A DNA stretch of 64,000 nt, taken from positions 2,593,992-2,657,991 of the forward strand of contig NZ_CP035928.1 of assembly GCF_004214795.1 (NCBI RefSeq), in the 5' to 3' direction. The DNA comes from Malaciobacter pacificus. Its GTDB lineage: Bacteria > Campylobacterota > Campylobacteria > Campylobacterales > Arcobacteraceae. Shown in pieces: positions 25,358-36,400 of this stretch (position 1 is the first letter of the stretch; each line of letters starts with the position of its first letter). The position numbers were made by a program, and so were the translations under genes. The notes under the pieces are model-generated. The model did not search any database. It saw only the letters and a list, made by a program, of their open reading frames with translations, and was not told the origin of the DNA.

Positions 25358-26290
25358 ATGAAATACGCAAAGAATATTACAGAGTTAATTGGAAATACTC
25401 CATTAGTACAGTTACAAACAGCAAGTAAAGAAAGTGGTGCTACAGTTTTAGGAAAATGTGAATTTATGAACCCTTCACATTCAGTAAAAGATAGAATTGG
25501 TACAAATATGATTAAAACAGCAATTGAAGCAGGATTAATCAAAGAAGGAACAACTGTTATCGAACCAACATCAGGAAATACTGGTATTGCTTTAGCTTCA
25601 GTTTGTGCAAGTTTAGGAATTAAACTTATACTTACAATGCCAGCTTCAATGAGTATCGAAAGAAGAAGATTATTAAAAGCTTTAGGTGCACAATTGGTAT
25701 TAACAGAACCAGAAAAAGGAATGAAAGGTGCTATTGAAAAAGCACAAGAATTAGCAGCATCAACTTCTGATTCATTCATTCCACAACAGTTTGGAAATGC
25801 AGCAAACCCAGATATCCATAGAAAAACAACAGCTGCTGAGATTTTAGCTGATACAGATGGAAAAGTAGACATTCTAGTGGCTGGAATTGGTACAGGTGGT
25901 ACTATTACAGGTGTTGGTGAAATATTAAAACAACATAATCCAAATATCAAAGTAGTTGCAGTTGAGCCTGAAGCATCTCCAATTTTAAGTGGTGGAAAAC
26001 CAGGTCCTCATAAAATTCAAGGTATTGGTGCAGGTTTTGTTCCAGATATTTTAAATACTGAAGTTTATGATGAAGTTGTTCAAATTTCAAATGATGATGC
26101 AATTGCAAGTTCTAGAAAACTTGCTCAAAGTGAAGGATTACTAGTTGGTATCTCTGCAGGTGCTAATGCTTTAGCAGCAGCACAAATAGCAGCAAGACCT
26201 GAAAACAAAGGAAAAACAATCGTTACAATTCTTTGTGATACGGGTGAAAGATATTTAAGTTCAGGACTATACGATTACGACGAAGAGTAA
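25358..26290 (+). CDS. cysK: cysteine synthase (O-acetylserine sulfhydrylase)
   Basis: It makes cysteine from O-acetylserine and sulfide. The 310-residue protein has [11 protein letters not shown], the PLP-Lys in SHSVKDRIG, the substrate loop [11 protein letters not shown], the phosphate loop [15 protein letters not shown], and [15 protein letters not shown] at the end. GAAAGGATAAACCT precedes the ATG. A short inverted repeat, GAAGAGT-AAATT-ACTCTTC, covers its stop and could protect or pause the transcript. Confidence 0.96.
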   Translation: MKYAKNITELIGNTPLVQLQTASKESGATVLGKCEFMNPSHSVKDRIGTNMIKTAIEAGLIKEGTTVIEPTSGNTGIALASVCASLGIKLILTMPASMSIERRRLLKALGAQLVLTEPEKGMKGAIEKAQELAASTSDSFIPQQFGNAANPDIHRKTTAAEILADTDGKVDILVAGIGTGGTITGVGEILKQHNPNIKVVAVEPEASPILSGGKPGPHKIQGIGAGFVPDILNTEVYDEVVQISNDDAIASSRKLAQSEGLLVGISAGANALAAAQIAARPENKGKTIVTILCDTGERYLSSGLYDYDEE

Positions 26291-26333
26291 ATTACTCTTC
26301 TGTAATCCGTCCTATTTTATAGGAGAAAAATAA

Positions 26334-26564
26334 ATGCACGAAAAGCCTTATCGGTCAGTTGTTAAAACCATATCATGGCGAACACTTGGTACTTTAGATA
26401 CTATAATCATCTCTTATTTTATTACTGGGAACCTAGTAATGGCAGCTTCTATTGGCTCAATTGAAGTAGTTACAAAAATGATTTTATATTATTTCCATGA
26501 AAGAGCTTGGAATAAAATTTCATTAGGTAGAGTAAAACCAGCAGAAAATGATTATCAAATTTAA
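26334..26564 (+). CDS. DUF2061 small membrane protein
   Basis: The 76-residue protein has two membrane helices and the DUF2061 pattern: RSVVKTISWRTLGTLDTIIISYFITGNLVMAASIGSIEVVTKMILYYFHERAWNKI. DUF2061 genes recur in sulfate-assimilation operons, and a transport-related role has been suggested but not shown. AGGAG precedes the ATG; it can pair with CCTAT just upstream in a short hairpin that would cover the ribosome site. It lies between cysK and cysH in the operon. Confidence 0.87.
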   Translation: MHEKPYRSVVKTISWRTLGTLDTIIISYFITGNLVMAASIGSIEVVTKMILYYFHERAWNKISLGRVKPAENDYQI

Positions 26565-26572
26565 GGAAAGAG

Positions 26573-27277
26573 ATGAGTAAAAAAGAGTTAGCAAATAAAT
26601 TAAACGAAGAGTTAAAAAATAAATCAACTGCTGAAATTGTTGAGTATTTTTTAACTTCTTTTGACAATGTTGCCTTAAGTTCAAGCTTAGCAGCAGAAGA
26701 TCAAGTTCTAACAGATATGATGCTAAAAATAAAAGATGATGCAAATATCTTTACACTTGATACAGGAAGATTACACCCTGAAACTTATGATGTAATGGAT
26801 GCAACAAATTTAAAATATGGAATTAAAATAAATGTATTTTTTCCTGATTCAAAATTAGTTCAAGAGTTATATCAAACTCAAGGTGTAAATGGTCAATATG
26901 AAAGTATTGAAAATAGAAAAAACTGCTGTGGAATTAGAAAGATTGAACCTTTAAAAAGAGCATTAAGTCAACTTGATGTTTGGATTACTGGACTTAGAGC
27001 TACTCAAAGTGTAACAAGAGTTGATATGCCACTTGTAGAATGGGATGATAACTTTAATGTTATCAAAGTAAATCCAATAATTAATTGGAATGAAAAAGAT
27101 GTATGGAATTATATTAAAGAAAACAAAGTTCCATACAACAAGCTTCATGACCAAGGTTTCCCAAGTATTGGATGTGCTCCATGTACAAGAGCAATAAAAG
27201 AAGGTGAAGATATTAGAGCTGGTCGATGGTGGTGGGAAAACCCAGAACACAAAGAGTGTGGTTTACACAAAAAATAA
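26573..27277 (+). CDS. cysH: adenylylsulfate (APS) reductase, assimilatory
   Basis: The 234-residue protein reduces activated sulfate to sulfite. It has the CysH fold (ALSSSLAAEDQVLTDM, FTLDTGRLHPET), and the paired Cys in KNCCGIRK plus GCAPCTRA, the four ligands of the [4Fe-4S] cluster that mark the APS-using bacterial branch. The catalytic Cys is in KECGLHKK at the end. No APS kinase gene is in the operon, which fits use of APS rather than PAPS. It starts eight bases after the DUF2061 gene. Confidence 0.93.
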   Translation: MSKKELANKLNEELKNKSTAEIVEYFLTSFDNVALSSSLAAEDQVLTDMMLKIKDDANIFTLDTGRLHPETYDVMDATNLKYGIKINVFFPDSKLVQELYQTQGVNGQYESIENRKNCCGIRKIEPLKRALSQLDVWITGLRATQSVTRVDMPLVEWDDNFNVIKVNPIINWNEKDVWNYIKENKVPYNKLHDQGFPSIGCAPCTRAIKEGEDIRAGRWWWENPEHKECGLHKK

Positions 27278-27291
27278 TGGAGAAAAATTAA

Positions 27292-28206
27292 ATGGAAATA
27301 AGCCAAGAGAGATTAACACATCTAAAACAATTAGAAGCAGAATCAATGCACATAATGAGAGAAGTAGTAGCAGAGTTTTCTAACCCTGGTATGCTTTATA
27401 GTGTAGGAAAAGACTCTTCTGTAATGTTACACTTATTACAAAAAGCATTCTATCCTGCACCACCACCGTTACCTTTAATGCACGTGGATACTAAATGGAA
27501 ATTTAAAGAGATGATTGAGTTTAGAGATAGACGTGCAAAAGAAGTAGGAATGGAGTTAATCGTTTACTCAAATCCTAAAGGACTTGAAATGGATATCTCT
27601 CCATTTACACATGGTTCTGCACTTCATACTGATATTATGAAAACTGAGGGATTAAAAAATGCTTTAAATATCCAAAAGTTTGATGCAGTATTTGGAGGTG
27701 CACGAAGAGATGAGGAAAAATCTAGAGCAAAAGAGAGAATCTACTCTTTTAGAGATAAAAACCATAGATGGGACCCAAAGAACCAAAGACCAGAATTATG
27801 GAATATCTATAATGGAAAACACACACAAGGTGAGTCAATTAGAGTATTCCCTTTATCAAACTGGACAGAACTTGATATTTGGCAATATATCTATTTAGAA
27901 GAGATTCCAATTCCTGATTTATATTTTTCTAAAGAGAGAGAAGTAGTTGAATATATGGGAACTAAAATCATGGTTGATGATGATAGAATGCCTGAAGAAT
28001 TAAGAAAGACTGCTAAAAAAGAGAATGTAAGATTTAGAACACTAGGATGTTATCCTTTAACAGGTGCAGTTGAAAGTGTTGCGACAACTCTTCCTGAAAT
28101 TATTCAAGAGATGCTTGTATGTACAACAAGTGAAAGACAAGGAAGATTAATAGATAGTGATGGTGATGCATCAATGGAGAAAAAGAAACAAGAGGGGTAT
28201 TTTTAA
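27292..28206 (+). CDS. cysD: sulfate adenylyltransferase subunit 2
   Basis: With CysN it makes adenylylsulfate from sulfate and ATP. The 304-residue protein has the ATP-binding PP-loop [45 protein letters not shown] and [15 protein letters not shown], all typical of CysD. GGAGAAAAATTAA precedes the ATG. Its stop overlaps the cysN start (TAATG), consistent with coupled synthesis of the two subunits. Confidence 0.96.
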   Translation: MEISQERLTHLKQLEAESMHIMREVVAEFSNPGMLYSVGKDSSVMLHLLQKAFYPAPPPLPLMHVDTKWKFKEMIEFRDRRAKEVGMELIVYSNPKGLEMDISPFTHGSALHTDIMKTEGLKNALNIQKFDAVFGGARRDEEKSRAKERIYSFRDKNHRWDPKNQRPELWNIYNGKHTQGESIRVFPLSNWTELDIWQYIYLEEIPIPDLYFSKEREVVEYMGTKIMVDDDRMPEELRKTAKKENVRFRTLGCYPLTGAVESVATTLPEIIQEMLVCTTSERQGRLIDSDGDASMEKKKQEGYF

Positions 28207-29663
28207 TGGCACATCAAGGCGATTTAATTTCAAAAGATATAGAAGCATATCTTAAAGAGCATGAGAATAAAGAGATTCTTAGATTTATCACTTGTGGATC
28301 TGTTGATGATGGTAAATCAACATTAATTGGAAGACTTTTATATGATTCAAAAATGATTTTTGAAGACCAATTAGCAGCTATTGAAAAAGATAGTAAAAAA
28401 GTTGGAACAACTGGTGATAAAATTGACTTAGCACTATTAGTTGATGGATTAGCATCTGAGAGAGAACAAGGTATTACTATTGATGTTGCTTATAGATTCT
28501 TCTCAACTGATAAAAGAAAGTTCATTATTGCAGATACTCCAGGTCACGAACAATATACAAGAAATATGGCAACAGGAGCAAGTACAGCTGATGTTGCTAT
28601 TATCTTAATTGATGCAAGAGCTGGGATTTTAACTCAAACTAAAAGACACTCTTATATTGCTTCATTATTAGGAATTAAAAACCTTATCGTTGCAATTAAT
28701 AAAATGGATTTAGTTGATTTTTCACAAGAAGTATTTGAAAATATTAAAAGAGATTACAATGATATTATTTCATTCTTACCTCATAATAAAGATTTAAATA
28801 TTCAGTTTATTCCTATTTCTGCTTTAGATGGAGATAATATCTTAACTAACTCAGAAAAATCACCATGGTATACGCAGAAGCCTTTAATGCAGTTATTAGA
28901 TACTATTGAGATTCATAAACAAGAGTCTAATTCATTTAGATTACCAGTTCAATATGTGATTAGACCTCACTTAAACTTTAGAGGTTTTTCTGGAACTATT
29001 ACAAGTGGAACAATAAGTGTTGGTGATGAGATTACTGTATTACCTTCAAGAAAGACAAGTAAAGTTAAATCAATAGTATCAAATGATATTAAAGATTTAA
29101 GACCAATTGGAAAAGATGAAACTGTTGAAACTATACAAAAAGCATTTGCTCCAATGGCAACAACAATTACACTTGAAGATGAGATTGATATTAGTAGAGG
29201 GGATATGATTGTAAAATCAACTGATATTCCTAAAGTATCAAATCACTTATCAGCAATGGTAGTATGGATGGATGAAACACCATTAAAGTTAAATCAGAAT
29301 TATGTGATAAAAAGAGCAACATCAGTTATAAATGGAGCATTTAATTCAATAGAGTTTAAAAAGAATATTAATACATTTGATGAGATTGATGCAGATGAAT
29401 TAGCATTAAATGATATTGCAAAAGTTACATTATCATTAGATAGAGAAATTGCAGTTGATCCATACCATGAGAATAGATACACTGGAAGTTTCATTATTAT
29501 TGATAAATATACAAACTCAACAGTAGGTGCTGGTATGATTGTATCTTCTATTGAAGGGTTTGCACATCTTGAAGAAGAGCAAAAAGTTTATTCTCAAGCT
29601 GAAGTTGAGTTAAATGCTTTCATTAGAAAAAACTACCCTGAGTGGAATTGTAAGGCTATCTAA
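28206..29663 (+). CDS. cysN: sulfate adenylyltransferase subunit 1 (GTPase)
   Basis: The GTPase subunit drives APS formation by CysD. The 485-residue protein has the translation-factor-like G motifs: TCGSVDDGKSTLIGRLLYD, DTPGHEQYTRNMATGAS and INKMDLVDF, then two beta-barrel domains. No APS kinase (CysC) domain is fused at the C-terminus. Its stop overlaps the start of the sulfite reductase-like gene (TAATG). Confidence 0.95.
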   Translation: MAHQGDLISKDIEAYLKEHENKEILRFITCGSVDDGKSTLIGRLLYDSKMIFEDQLAAIEKDSKKVGTTGDKIDLALLVDGLASEREQGITIDVAYRFFSTDKRKFIIADTPGHEQYTRNMATGASTADVAIILIDARAGILTQTKRHSYIASLLGIKNLIVAINKMDLVDFSQEVFENIKRDYNDIISFLPHNKDLNIQFIPISALDGDNILTNSEKSPWYTQKPLMQLLDTIEIHKQESNSFRLPVQYVIRPHLNFRGFSGTITSGTISVGDEITVLPSRKTSKVKSIVSNDIKDLRPIGKDETVETIQKAFAPMATTITLEDEIDISRGDMIVKSTDIPKVSNHLSAMVVWMDETPLKLNQNYVIKRATSVINGAFNSIEFKKNINTFDEIDADELALNDIAKVTLSLDREIAVDPYHENRYTGSFIIIDKYTNSTVGAGMIVSSIEGFAHLEEEQKVYSQAEVELNAFIRKNYPEWNCKAI

Positions 29664-30757
29664 TGTCTAATAATTTAGCATTGAATATTGAGCAAATAAA
29701 AAAAGAAAAAGATGGATTAGATGTTTTAGGTGACATCTATATCCATGCTGTTTTAGGAGAAAAAATTCCATCAGAAGATCTACATAGATTACAATGGTAT
29801 GGTATTTATGCAAGTGATGAAACTCAAAATTCATTTGAATTAAAAATCCCTTTAAATATGGGAGAACTTTCACTAAAACAATTAAAAGTTCTTACTCAGA
29901 TTTCTCAAGAATTTGCTAATAACTCCTTAACTTTTAGTAATGAACAAAAAGTTGAACTTAAAGATATAAAAATATATAACTTTCCAAAGATTTTTAATCT
30001 TTTAAAAGAGGTGGATTTAACTACATTTTTTGAAGCAGGTCATACTGTTAGAAGAGTAATTACATGTCCATTAAATGGTATTGATAATGAGCAATTAATT
30101 GATGTTAGCTCTTTTGTTGAACAACTAGACAATACATTTATTGGGAATAAAAAATATTCAAATATGCCTAATAAACTTCAATTTTCCATAAGTGGTTATG
30201 AACAAGGTTGTGAACTATCTTTTACTCCCGATGTAAGCTTTAATGCATCAACTGACAGTAAAAATAAAATTATATTTTTAATTAAACTTTGTGGAGAAGA
30301 TTTTGGATATGTTTATCCATCTCAATTAGTTTTAACAGCTAAAGCTATTGCCAAAATATACAGAGATTTTGGAAATAGAGAAGATATAAATAACAGCTCA
30401 TTTGAAGCATTTTTAGAAGATTGGGGAGTTGCTAAATTCTATGATTTACTTAATTCCTCTTTACCCTTTAATGTTAAAAATAGCTCACAAAACAACAATG
30501 TATGTTTTATAAAAAAACCAAGAATGGGAATTCATCAAAGTGCTATTGAAGGTCAAAGTTATATTGGGTGCTTACTTAATAATCACTCACAAAAAAGTGA
30601 AACTATTTCTAAATTTACTCAAGTTTTAGAAAAATATAATGCATCAAAAATAAAAATTACTCACAAAGGTAATATTATAGTTTTAGATGCTCCTTCACAA
30701 AATGTAAATGAATTTGCACTAGAATTAGAAAAAATCAATTTTAATCCTTTCGTATAA
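29663..30757 (+). CDS. sulfite/nitrite reductase-like protein lacking the siroheme-[4Fe-4S] part
   Basis: The 364-residue protein resembles the ferredoxin-type siroheme sulfite/nitrite reductases: a first ferredoxin-like half domain (about residues 20-115), FEAGHTVRRVITCPLNGIDNEQLIDVSSFVEQL..NMPNKLQFSISG, and a second half domain (MGIHQSAIEGQSYIGCLL to the end). The stop comes where the siroheme domain with its CX5C and CX3C cluster motifs should start, and none of the remaining five Cys form these motifs. The 86 bases before the next gene hold no remnant of it. It is translationally coupled to cysN. Either it is an incomplete, inactive enzyme or an accessory form working with another polypeptide; both are inference. 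Confidence 0.75.
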   Translation: MSNNLALNIEQIKKEKDGLDVLGDIYIHAVLGEKIPSEDLHRLQWYGIYASDETQNSFELKIPLNMGELSLKQLKVLTQISQEFANNSLTFSNEQKVELKDIKIYNFPKIFNLLKEVDLTTFFEAGHTVRRVITCPLNGIDNEQLIDVSSFVEQLDNTFIGNKKYSNMPNKLQFSISGYEQGCELSFTPDVSFNASTDSKNKIIFLIKLCGEDFGYVYPSQLVLTAKAIAKIYRDFGNREDINNSSFEAFLEDWGVAKFYDLLNSSLPFNVKNSSQNNNVCFIKKPRMGIHQSAIEGQSYIGCLLNNHSQKSETISKFTQVLEKYNASKIKITHKGNIIVLDAPSQNVNEFALELEKINFNPFV

Positions 30758-30765
30758 ACGGAAGG

Positions 30766-30784
30766 GTTGCTTACTAAAAGCAAC
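30766..30784 (+). terminator. probable terminator of the sulfate-assimilation operon
   Basis: A 7-bp stem (GTTGCTT / AAGCAAC) with a five-base loop is followed by a short pyrimidine run (TTCTT). A second small hairpin, CCTTTCGT with ACGGAAGG, lies over the stop codon just before it. Confidence 0.65.
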
Positions 30785-30843
30785 TTCTTATATTAAATAA
30801 CTTAAAATTATAAGCATAATAATTAGGACTAATTAACAATAAA

Positions 30844-32136
30844 ATGAGTAGAGATATATTTAAACCTTTCTTTAATGAAAATACAAAAATACTAGATAAC
30901 ATCAGATATAACACTATTGGTAAAAATAAAAAAGAGTATTTTGATTATACTGCATCTGGACTTGCCTTTAGAGCTATTGAAAATAGAATACATGATGTAC
31001 TTGAAACCTATGCAAATACTCACTCAAAAGAAGCATCTAATGCAGATAAAACTTCTAACTACTATGAAATGGCAAGAAGTAATCTAGCTAAAAGTTTAGA
31101 ATTAAATGATGATTATGCAATACTGCCAATTGGTTGTGGTTCAACGGCTGCTATTAAAAAATTTCAAGAATTATTAGGAATTTATATTCCTCCTGCAACT
31201 ATAAAAAGATTTGGTATTAGTGTAGCTAAAAAGAAACTACCCCTAGTTATTGTTGGACCTTATGAACATCACTCAAATGAAGTAAGCTACAGAGAAGCAC
31301 TATGTGAAGTAAAAAGAATAAAATTAAATGATGAAGGCTTAGTAGATCTTAGACAATTAAAAGAGTTACTACAAGAGAATGCCCATCGAGAAATTATTGG
31401 ATGTTTTTGTGTTGCTTCAAATGTATCAGGAATTATAACTCCATATGAAGAGATATCAAAACTTCTAAAACATTATGGAGCAAAAGTACTATTTGATGCC
31501 GCTGCTTCAAGTCCATATATGAATGTTCCTTGTGAATTATATGATGCCTTAGTGATTTCTCCTCATAAATTGCTTGGAGGTCCTGGAAGTTGTGGTCTTT
31601 TAGTTATAAAAAAATCATTAGTTGATACAACTATTTCTCCAACTTTTGCAGCAGGTGGAACAGTAGAGTATGTAAACAAAAATGAACAGATTTATCAAAA
31701 AGATGTAGAGATAAGAGAAGATGCGGGAACACCAGGTATTTTACAACTTATTAGAGCTAGTTTAGCATATCAACTTAGAAATGAAATTGGATTTGATTTT
31801 ATAAAAAAACAAAAAGATGAATTAACTAAACTGTTTATTGAAGAATTAAAAGCAATTCCAAATTGTGAAATTTATGGAAATCAAGAAGTTGAGAATATTG
31901 GAATTATATCTTTTAATATTCAAGGTTTTAATCCCTATGAATTATGTAATAAATTATCTAAATTAAATGGAATACAAACTAGAGCTGGTTGTTCTTGTGC
32001 AGGCCCTTATGGTCATGATTTACTAGGTATTCAACAACTTGATATAAATAATAAACCAGGTTGGATTAGAGTCTCTATTCATTATTCTCAAACTAAAGAT
32101 GAAATATTAGATTTAGTAGAAAATATAAAAAAATAA
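30844..32136 (+). CDS. class V aminotransferase-fold PLP enzyme, cysteine desulfurase-like
   Basis: The 430-residue protein has the class V PLP fold: an early FDYTASGLAFRAIE, SNVSGIITPYEEI, the PLP-Lys in ISPHKLLGGPGSCG, and a C-terminal GCSCAGPYGHDLLG with two Cys in the place where desulfurases carry the active Cys. It therefore probably mobilises sulfur from cysteine or a related compound. The ribosome site is weak. It follows the sulfate operon after a terminator-like hairpin, so it probably has its own promoter in the AT-rich gap. Confidence 0.82.
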   Translation: MSRDIFKPFFNENTKILDNIRYNTIGKNKKEYFDYTASGLAFRAIENRIHDVLETYANTHSKEASNADKTSNYYEMARSNLAKSLELNDDYAILPIGCGSTAAIKKFQELLGIYIPPATIKRFGISVAKKKLPLVIVGPYEHHSNEVSYREALCEVKRIKLNDEGLVDLRQLKELLQENAHREIIGCFCVASNVSGIITPYEEISKLLKHYGAKVLFDAAASSPYMNVPCELYDALVISPHKLLGGPGSCGLLVIKKSLVDTTISPTFAAGGTVEYVNKNEQIYQKDVEIREDAGTPGILQLIRASLAYQLRNEIGFDFIKKQKDELTKLFIEELKAIPNCEIYGNQEVENIGIISFNIQGFNPYELCNKLSKLNGIQTRAGCSCAGPYGHDLLGIQQLDINNKPGWIRVSIHYSQTKDEILDLVENIKK

Positions 32137-32201
32137 TTGACTAAACAATCACTAAACGTTTTGTTAAAAATTCATTTACAATTTATCAGTACAATTCCCA
32201 A

Positions 32202-33320
32202 ATGAGTTCAATAATATTTTTTTCTGCTTTTATAATTGTTTTTACTTTTCAAACTTTTATAATCAAAAAACGTCTTATTGATAAACTAGATTTTAAAGAT
32301 AAGACAAAAAAATATCTTACAATATTTTTATATATTACTTTTTTAGGTGTGCTTGCATACCCTATTGTAAGATATAACCCAGTAGTGCCAAACTGGCTCT
32401 ACTTTTTACTCTCTCTGCCAATTGGAGTGATTTTTCTCACATTTATTACAACTATTATTCATGAAATCATCTCCTTTGGTGTTAACAAAACTAAATTTAC
32501 ATCTCAACGTAGAGACTTCTTTAAAAAGTCATTAGACTTAGGTGCCCTATCAGTTGTAGTTGCTACAAATGCAAAAGCTATGGATAATGCAAGGTCAATA
32601 GAACTTGAAACAGTTGATGTAAAAATTGATAATCTAAAAAAACCTTATAATATTGTTCAATTAAGTGATATTCATATTGGTGGAATAATTGATAAAGATT
32701 TTATCTCTGCTTTAGTACAAAGAGTTAATAATCTAAATGCTGATGCCATAGTAATAACTGGTGATTTAGTGGATACAAAACTTGATTTTGCAAAACCAGC
32801 ACTTAATGAATTAAAAAATCTAAAATCTAAATATGGAACATATTTTATCATTGGGAATCATGAATATTTTCATGGGGTAGTTCCTATAATTGATTATGTA
32901 AATTCATTGGGTATAAAAACTTTAGAGAATGAAAATGTTTATATTGGAGCATCAAATGAAGGTTTTAACTTAGCTGGTGTTTATGATAGATTTGGAAATA
33001 GATATGGAGCTTTTAAACCTGATTTAGAAAAAGCATTAAAAGATAAAAAAGACTCACCTACAATACTTTTAGCCCATCAACCAAAATATATTGAAGAGGT
33101 AGCAAATACTAGTGAGTTAGATTTAATATTATGTGGTCACACTCATGGTGGACAAATTTTTCCATTTAACTTTTTAGTAAAACTGCAACAACCTTATGTA
33201 AGAGGTCTAAATCAACATACAAACAAAACACAAGTTTATGTAAATAAAGGTACAGGATTTTGGGGTCCACCTATGAGACTTGGAGCTAGTAGTGAGATTA
33301 CTTTACTAAAAATTTCATAA
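32202..33320 (+). CDS. membrane-anchored metallophosphoesterase (YkuE/YaeI-like)
   Basis: The 372-residue protein has three N-terminal membrane helices (about residues 1-20, 38-58 and 65-90), then SQRRDFFKKSLDLGALSVVVA, which looks like an internal twin-arginine signal. The calcineurin-like phosphoesterase follows with SDIHIGG, ITGDLVD, IGNHEYF, LAHQPK and CGHTHGGQI, a full set of di-metal ligands. The family includes enzymes acting on lipid phosphates at the membrane; the substrate here is unknown. The catalytic domain probably faces the periplasm. Confidence 0.88.
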   Translation: MSSIIFFSAFIIVFTFQTFIIKKRLIDKLDFKDKTKKYLTIFLYITFLGVLAYPIVRYNPVVPNWLYFLLSLPIGVIFLTFITTIIHEIISFGVNKTKFTSQRRDFFKKSLDLGALSVVVATNAKAMDNARSIELETVDVKIDNLKKPYNIVQLSDIHIGGIIDKDFISALVQRVNNLNADAIVITGDLVDTKLDFAKPALNELKNLKSKYGTYFIIGNHEYFHGVVPIIDYVNSLGIKTLENENVYIGASNEGFNLAGVYDRFGNRYGAFKPDLEKALKDKKDSPTILLAHQPKYIEEVANTSELDLILCGHTHGGQIFPFNFLVKLQQPYVRGLNQHTNKTQVYVNKGTGFWGPPMRLGASSEITLLKIS

Positions 33321-33435
33321 TATTCTTAGAAATTTAGTTATTATTCTACAAATTTAATTATTTTTTAAAAATTGAGTCATTTCTGAGACATTTGATTGAT
33401 AGAATTTTGATATTTTATTATTCAAAGGACACATA

Positions 33436-36400
33436 TTGGAAAAATATCTAAAATATTCAATTATTTCTTCAGTGGCTGCTTTAGTACTTACAGGTTGTGG
33501 TGGTGGAGGTAGCTCTACTTCATCAAACTTATCTGCAGTATTTAAAGATGCTGGAGTTGATGGACTAACATATACTTGTGGTACGACAACTAACACAACA
33601 ACTGATGGTGGTAAATTTACTATTGATAGTACTCAATGTAATGAAGTTGAGTTTTCAATAGGAAATGTAAAATTAGGTTCTATTGCTGTAATTGATATCA
33701 CTGATGGAGTAGTTTATCCAACAGATTTAACTCCAATAGAAAGAACAGATACAACTCAAACAGATCAGACAAAAACAGAAAATGAAAACTTAATCAATAT
33801 GCTTAGGTTTCTTCAATCATTTGATGATAATCCAAATGATGGTATTCAAATCAATTTAACTGAAGATCAAAAAAATAGTTTACCAACTTTAGACTTTTCT
33901 AAAACTATAGGTGAAAGTGATCTTAAAACAGCTTTAAATACTGTTGGTAAAACATTAAAAAAAACAAACCATGCTATTGCTCACTATGAAGAAACACTTA
34001 GAGAAGACTTAGCTATTGATATTGACACGGTTCCTCCTGCACCTCCTGTTATTGAAAAAGAGATTTCTGCTACTAGTTCAGACACAGTAACATTAGAAAT
34101 TGTAGGAGAAAAAGGTACTTCTGTATTTTTAAATGGTAATGATACTGGTGTAGTAATTAATGATGAAGGAAAAGCTACAATTAATATAGAAAATTTAGTT
34201 GATGGTAATAACAATTTTGATATAAAATTAAAGGATCAAAAGCACTCATTAGATATTACTGACTCAACAAGTACAACAATTACAAAAGATACAACTGCAC
34301 CTGATACACCAACTTCAAATGCTCCAAGTGTAACAAATTTAGATAGTATAACTACAACTATTTCAGGTGAAGATGGAACAGAAGTATTCTTAGATGGTAC
34401 AACTGTTGGAACTATCTCAAATGGTACTTTAGATATCACTTTAGATTTAAGTGGTGAAGATGGTGATAAAACTTTTGCTGTGACACTAAAAGATACTGCT
34501 GGAAATGAAAGTTCTGCTTTAAACTTAAGTATTCAAAAAAATAGCTCAGCACCTAATAAACCTACTGCAACAATTGGAGAAAACACTTATCTTAACACTT
34601 CTTCTTCAAATCTTGATTCAGTAAGTACAACTATTTCAGGTGAAGAAGGAGCAGAAGTTTTTGTAAATGGTACTAGTGTTGGTACTATTTCAAGTGGTAC
34701 ACTAGATATCAATTTAGATACAACTGGTGCTGATGGAACTAAAACATTTAATATTACACTAAAAGATAATGCTGGAAATATAAGTTCTGCATTAGTTTTA
34801 AATGTAATTAAAGACACAAGTGCACCTTCTCTTCCTACACATCTTGGAACAGTGAGTGCTATAAATAGTGATTCAACAATGACGACTATTTCAGGTGAAG
34901 ATGGTACTGAGGTTTATGTAAATGGTACTAAATTTGGTACAATTTCTGGTGGTAGTTTAGAAATTACGCTTGACACTTCAGGAAGTGATGGAACTAAAAC
35001 TTTTGCAATAGTTTTAAAAGATGCTGCTGGAAATGAAAGTTCAGTTTTAAATATCTCTATTATTAAAGATACTGCTGCTCCTGCTGTTGCAACAAATAGT
35101 TCAATTCCTACGTATATTAATAGTGCAACTTCAAATCCTGATTTACTTTCAACTACAATTTCAGGTGAAGATGGTACTGATGTTTATGTTGATGGTTTAA
35201 AAGTTGGTACTATTTCTGGTGGTGCTTTAAATATTGATTTAAATACTTCAGGTGAAGATGGTACTAAATCTTTTGCTGTAACACTTAAAGATGCAGCTGG
35301 CAATGAAAGTTCAGTTTTAAATATCTCTATTATTAAAGATACTACTGCTCCTGCTGTTGCAAAAGATTCAGGAACTCCAAGTGCTGTAAATAGCGATACT
35401 ACAACTACAACTATCTCAGGTGAAGATGGTACTGAAGTTTTTGTAAATGGTAATAAAATTGGTACTATTTCTAATGGTACTTTAGATGTTAAATTAAATA
35501 TGTCTGGAGATGATGGAGCTAAAACTTTTGCAATAGTTTTAAAAGATGCAGCTGGAAATGAAAGTTCTGCTTTAAATATCTCAATTATTAAAGATACTAC
35601 TGCTCCTGCTGTTGCAAAAGATTCAGGAACTGCAAGTGCTGTTAATAGCGATACTACAACTACAATCTCAGGTGAGGATGGTACTGAAGTATTTGTAAAT
35701 GGTGTTAGTGTTGGTATTATTTCAGGGGGTACTTTAGATATCACTTTAGATATGCCTGGTGAAGATGGTACTAAAACTTTTACTATTATACTTAAAGATG
35801 CAGCTGGAAATGAAAGTGGTGCTTTAAATATCTCTGTTATTAAAGATACTGTTGCTCCAAGTGCTCCGAATGTATTATCTCAAACAGCTTTAGTTGACAA
35901 TAAATTATCTGCTACAATTTCTGGTGAAGTTGGAAGTAAAGTTATAGTTAATAATGTTGAGTATGGTGAAATCGGAACATTAGGAACATTAAATATTTTA
36001 ATAGATAATCCTGGTAATAGCTATTATGAAACTTTAGAAGTAAAACTTCAAGATATTGCTGGAAATGTTAGTTCAATCACTAATTATGTAACTACATTTA
36101 GTAGAATTAACTTAAATACAGACACAACATATTTTATTCCTGAAAATATTTCAGTATTAAGAAATAGTGCTACTAATGAAGAAGCAATTATTATGGCTTA
36201 TGAAACAAATCAAGCTGTAAGTGGAGCTGTTGCTAAAATCTTAATTGATGTAAACACTTCAGTTTCTGATAAATTAGCTGAGATTATTAGTGCAATTGCA
36301 TCAGCATCAAATTTATCAACTCCTGTAAAATTAATTGAACAATTATCTTCAACAACTGATATAGAAAAAGTTTTAGCTGAATATACACTTACAAGTTATT

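Noticed and set aside
35184..35744. 186-residue antisense frame in the Ig-repeat region
   Set aside because: It follows the repeat period of the coding strand and has no start signal; typical shadow of repetitive coding DNA.
34021..36090. Repeats considered as a CRISPR array
   Set aside because: Units are about 260 bases, in frame and coding for Ig-like domains, without short repeats and unique spacers.
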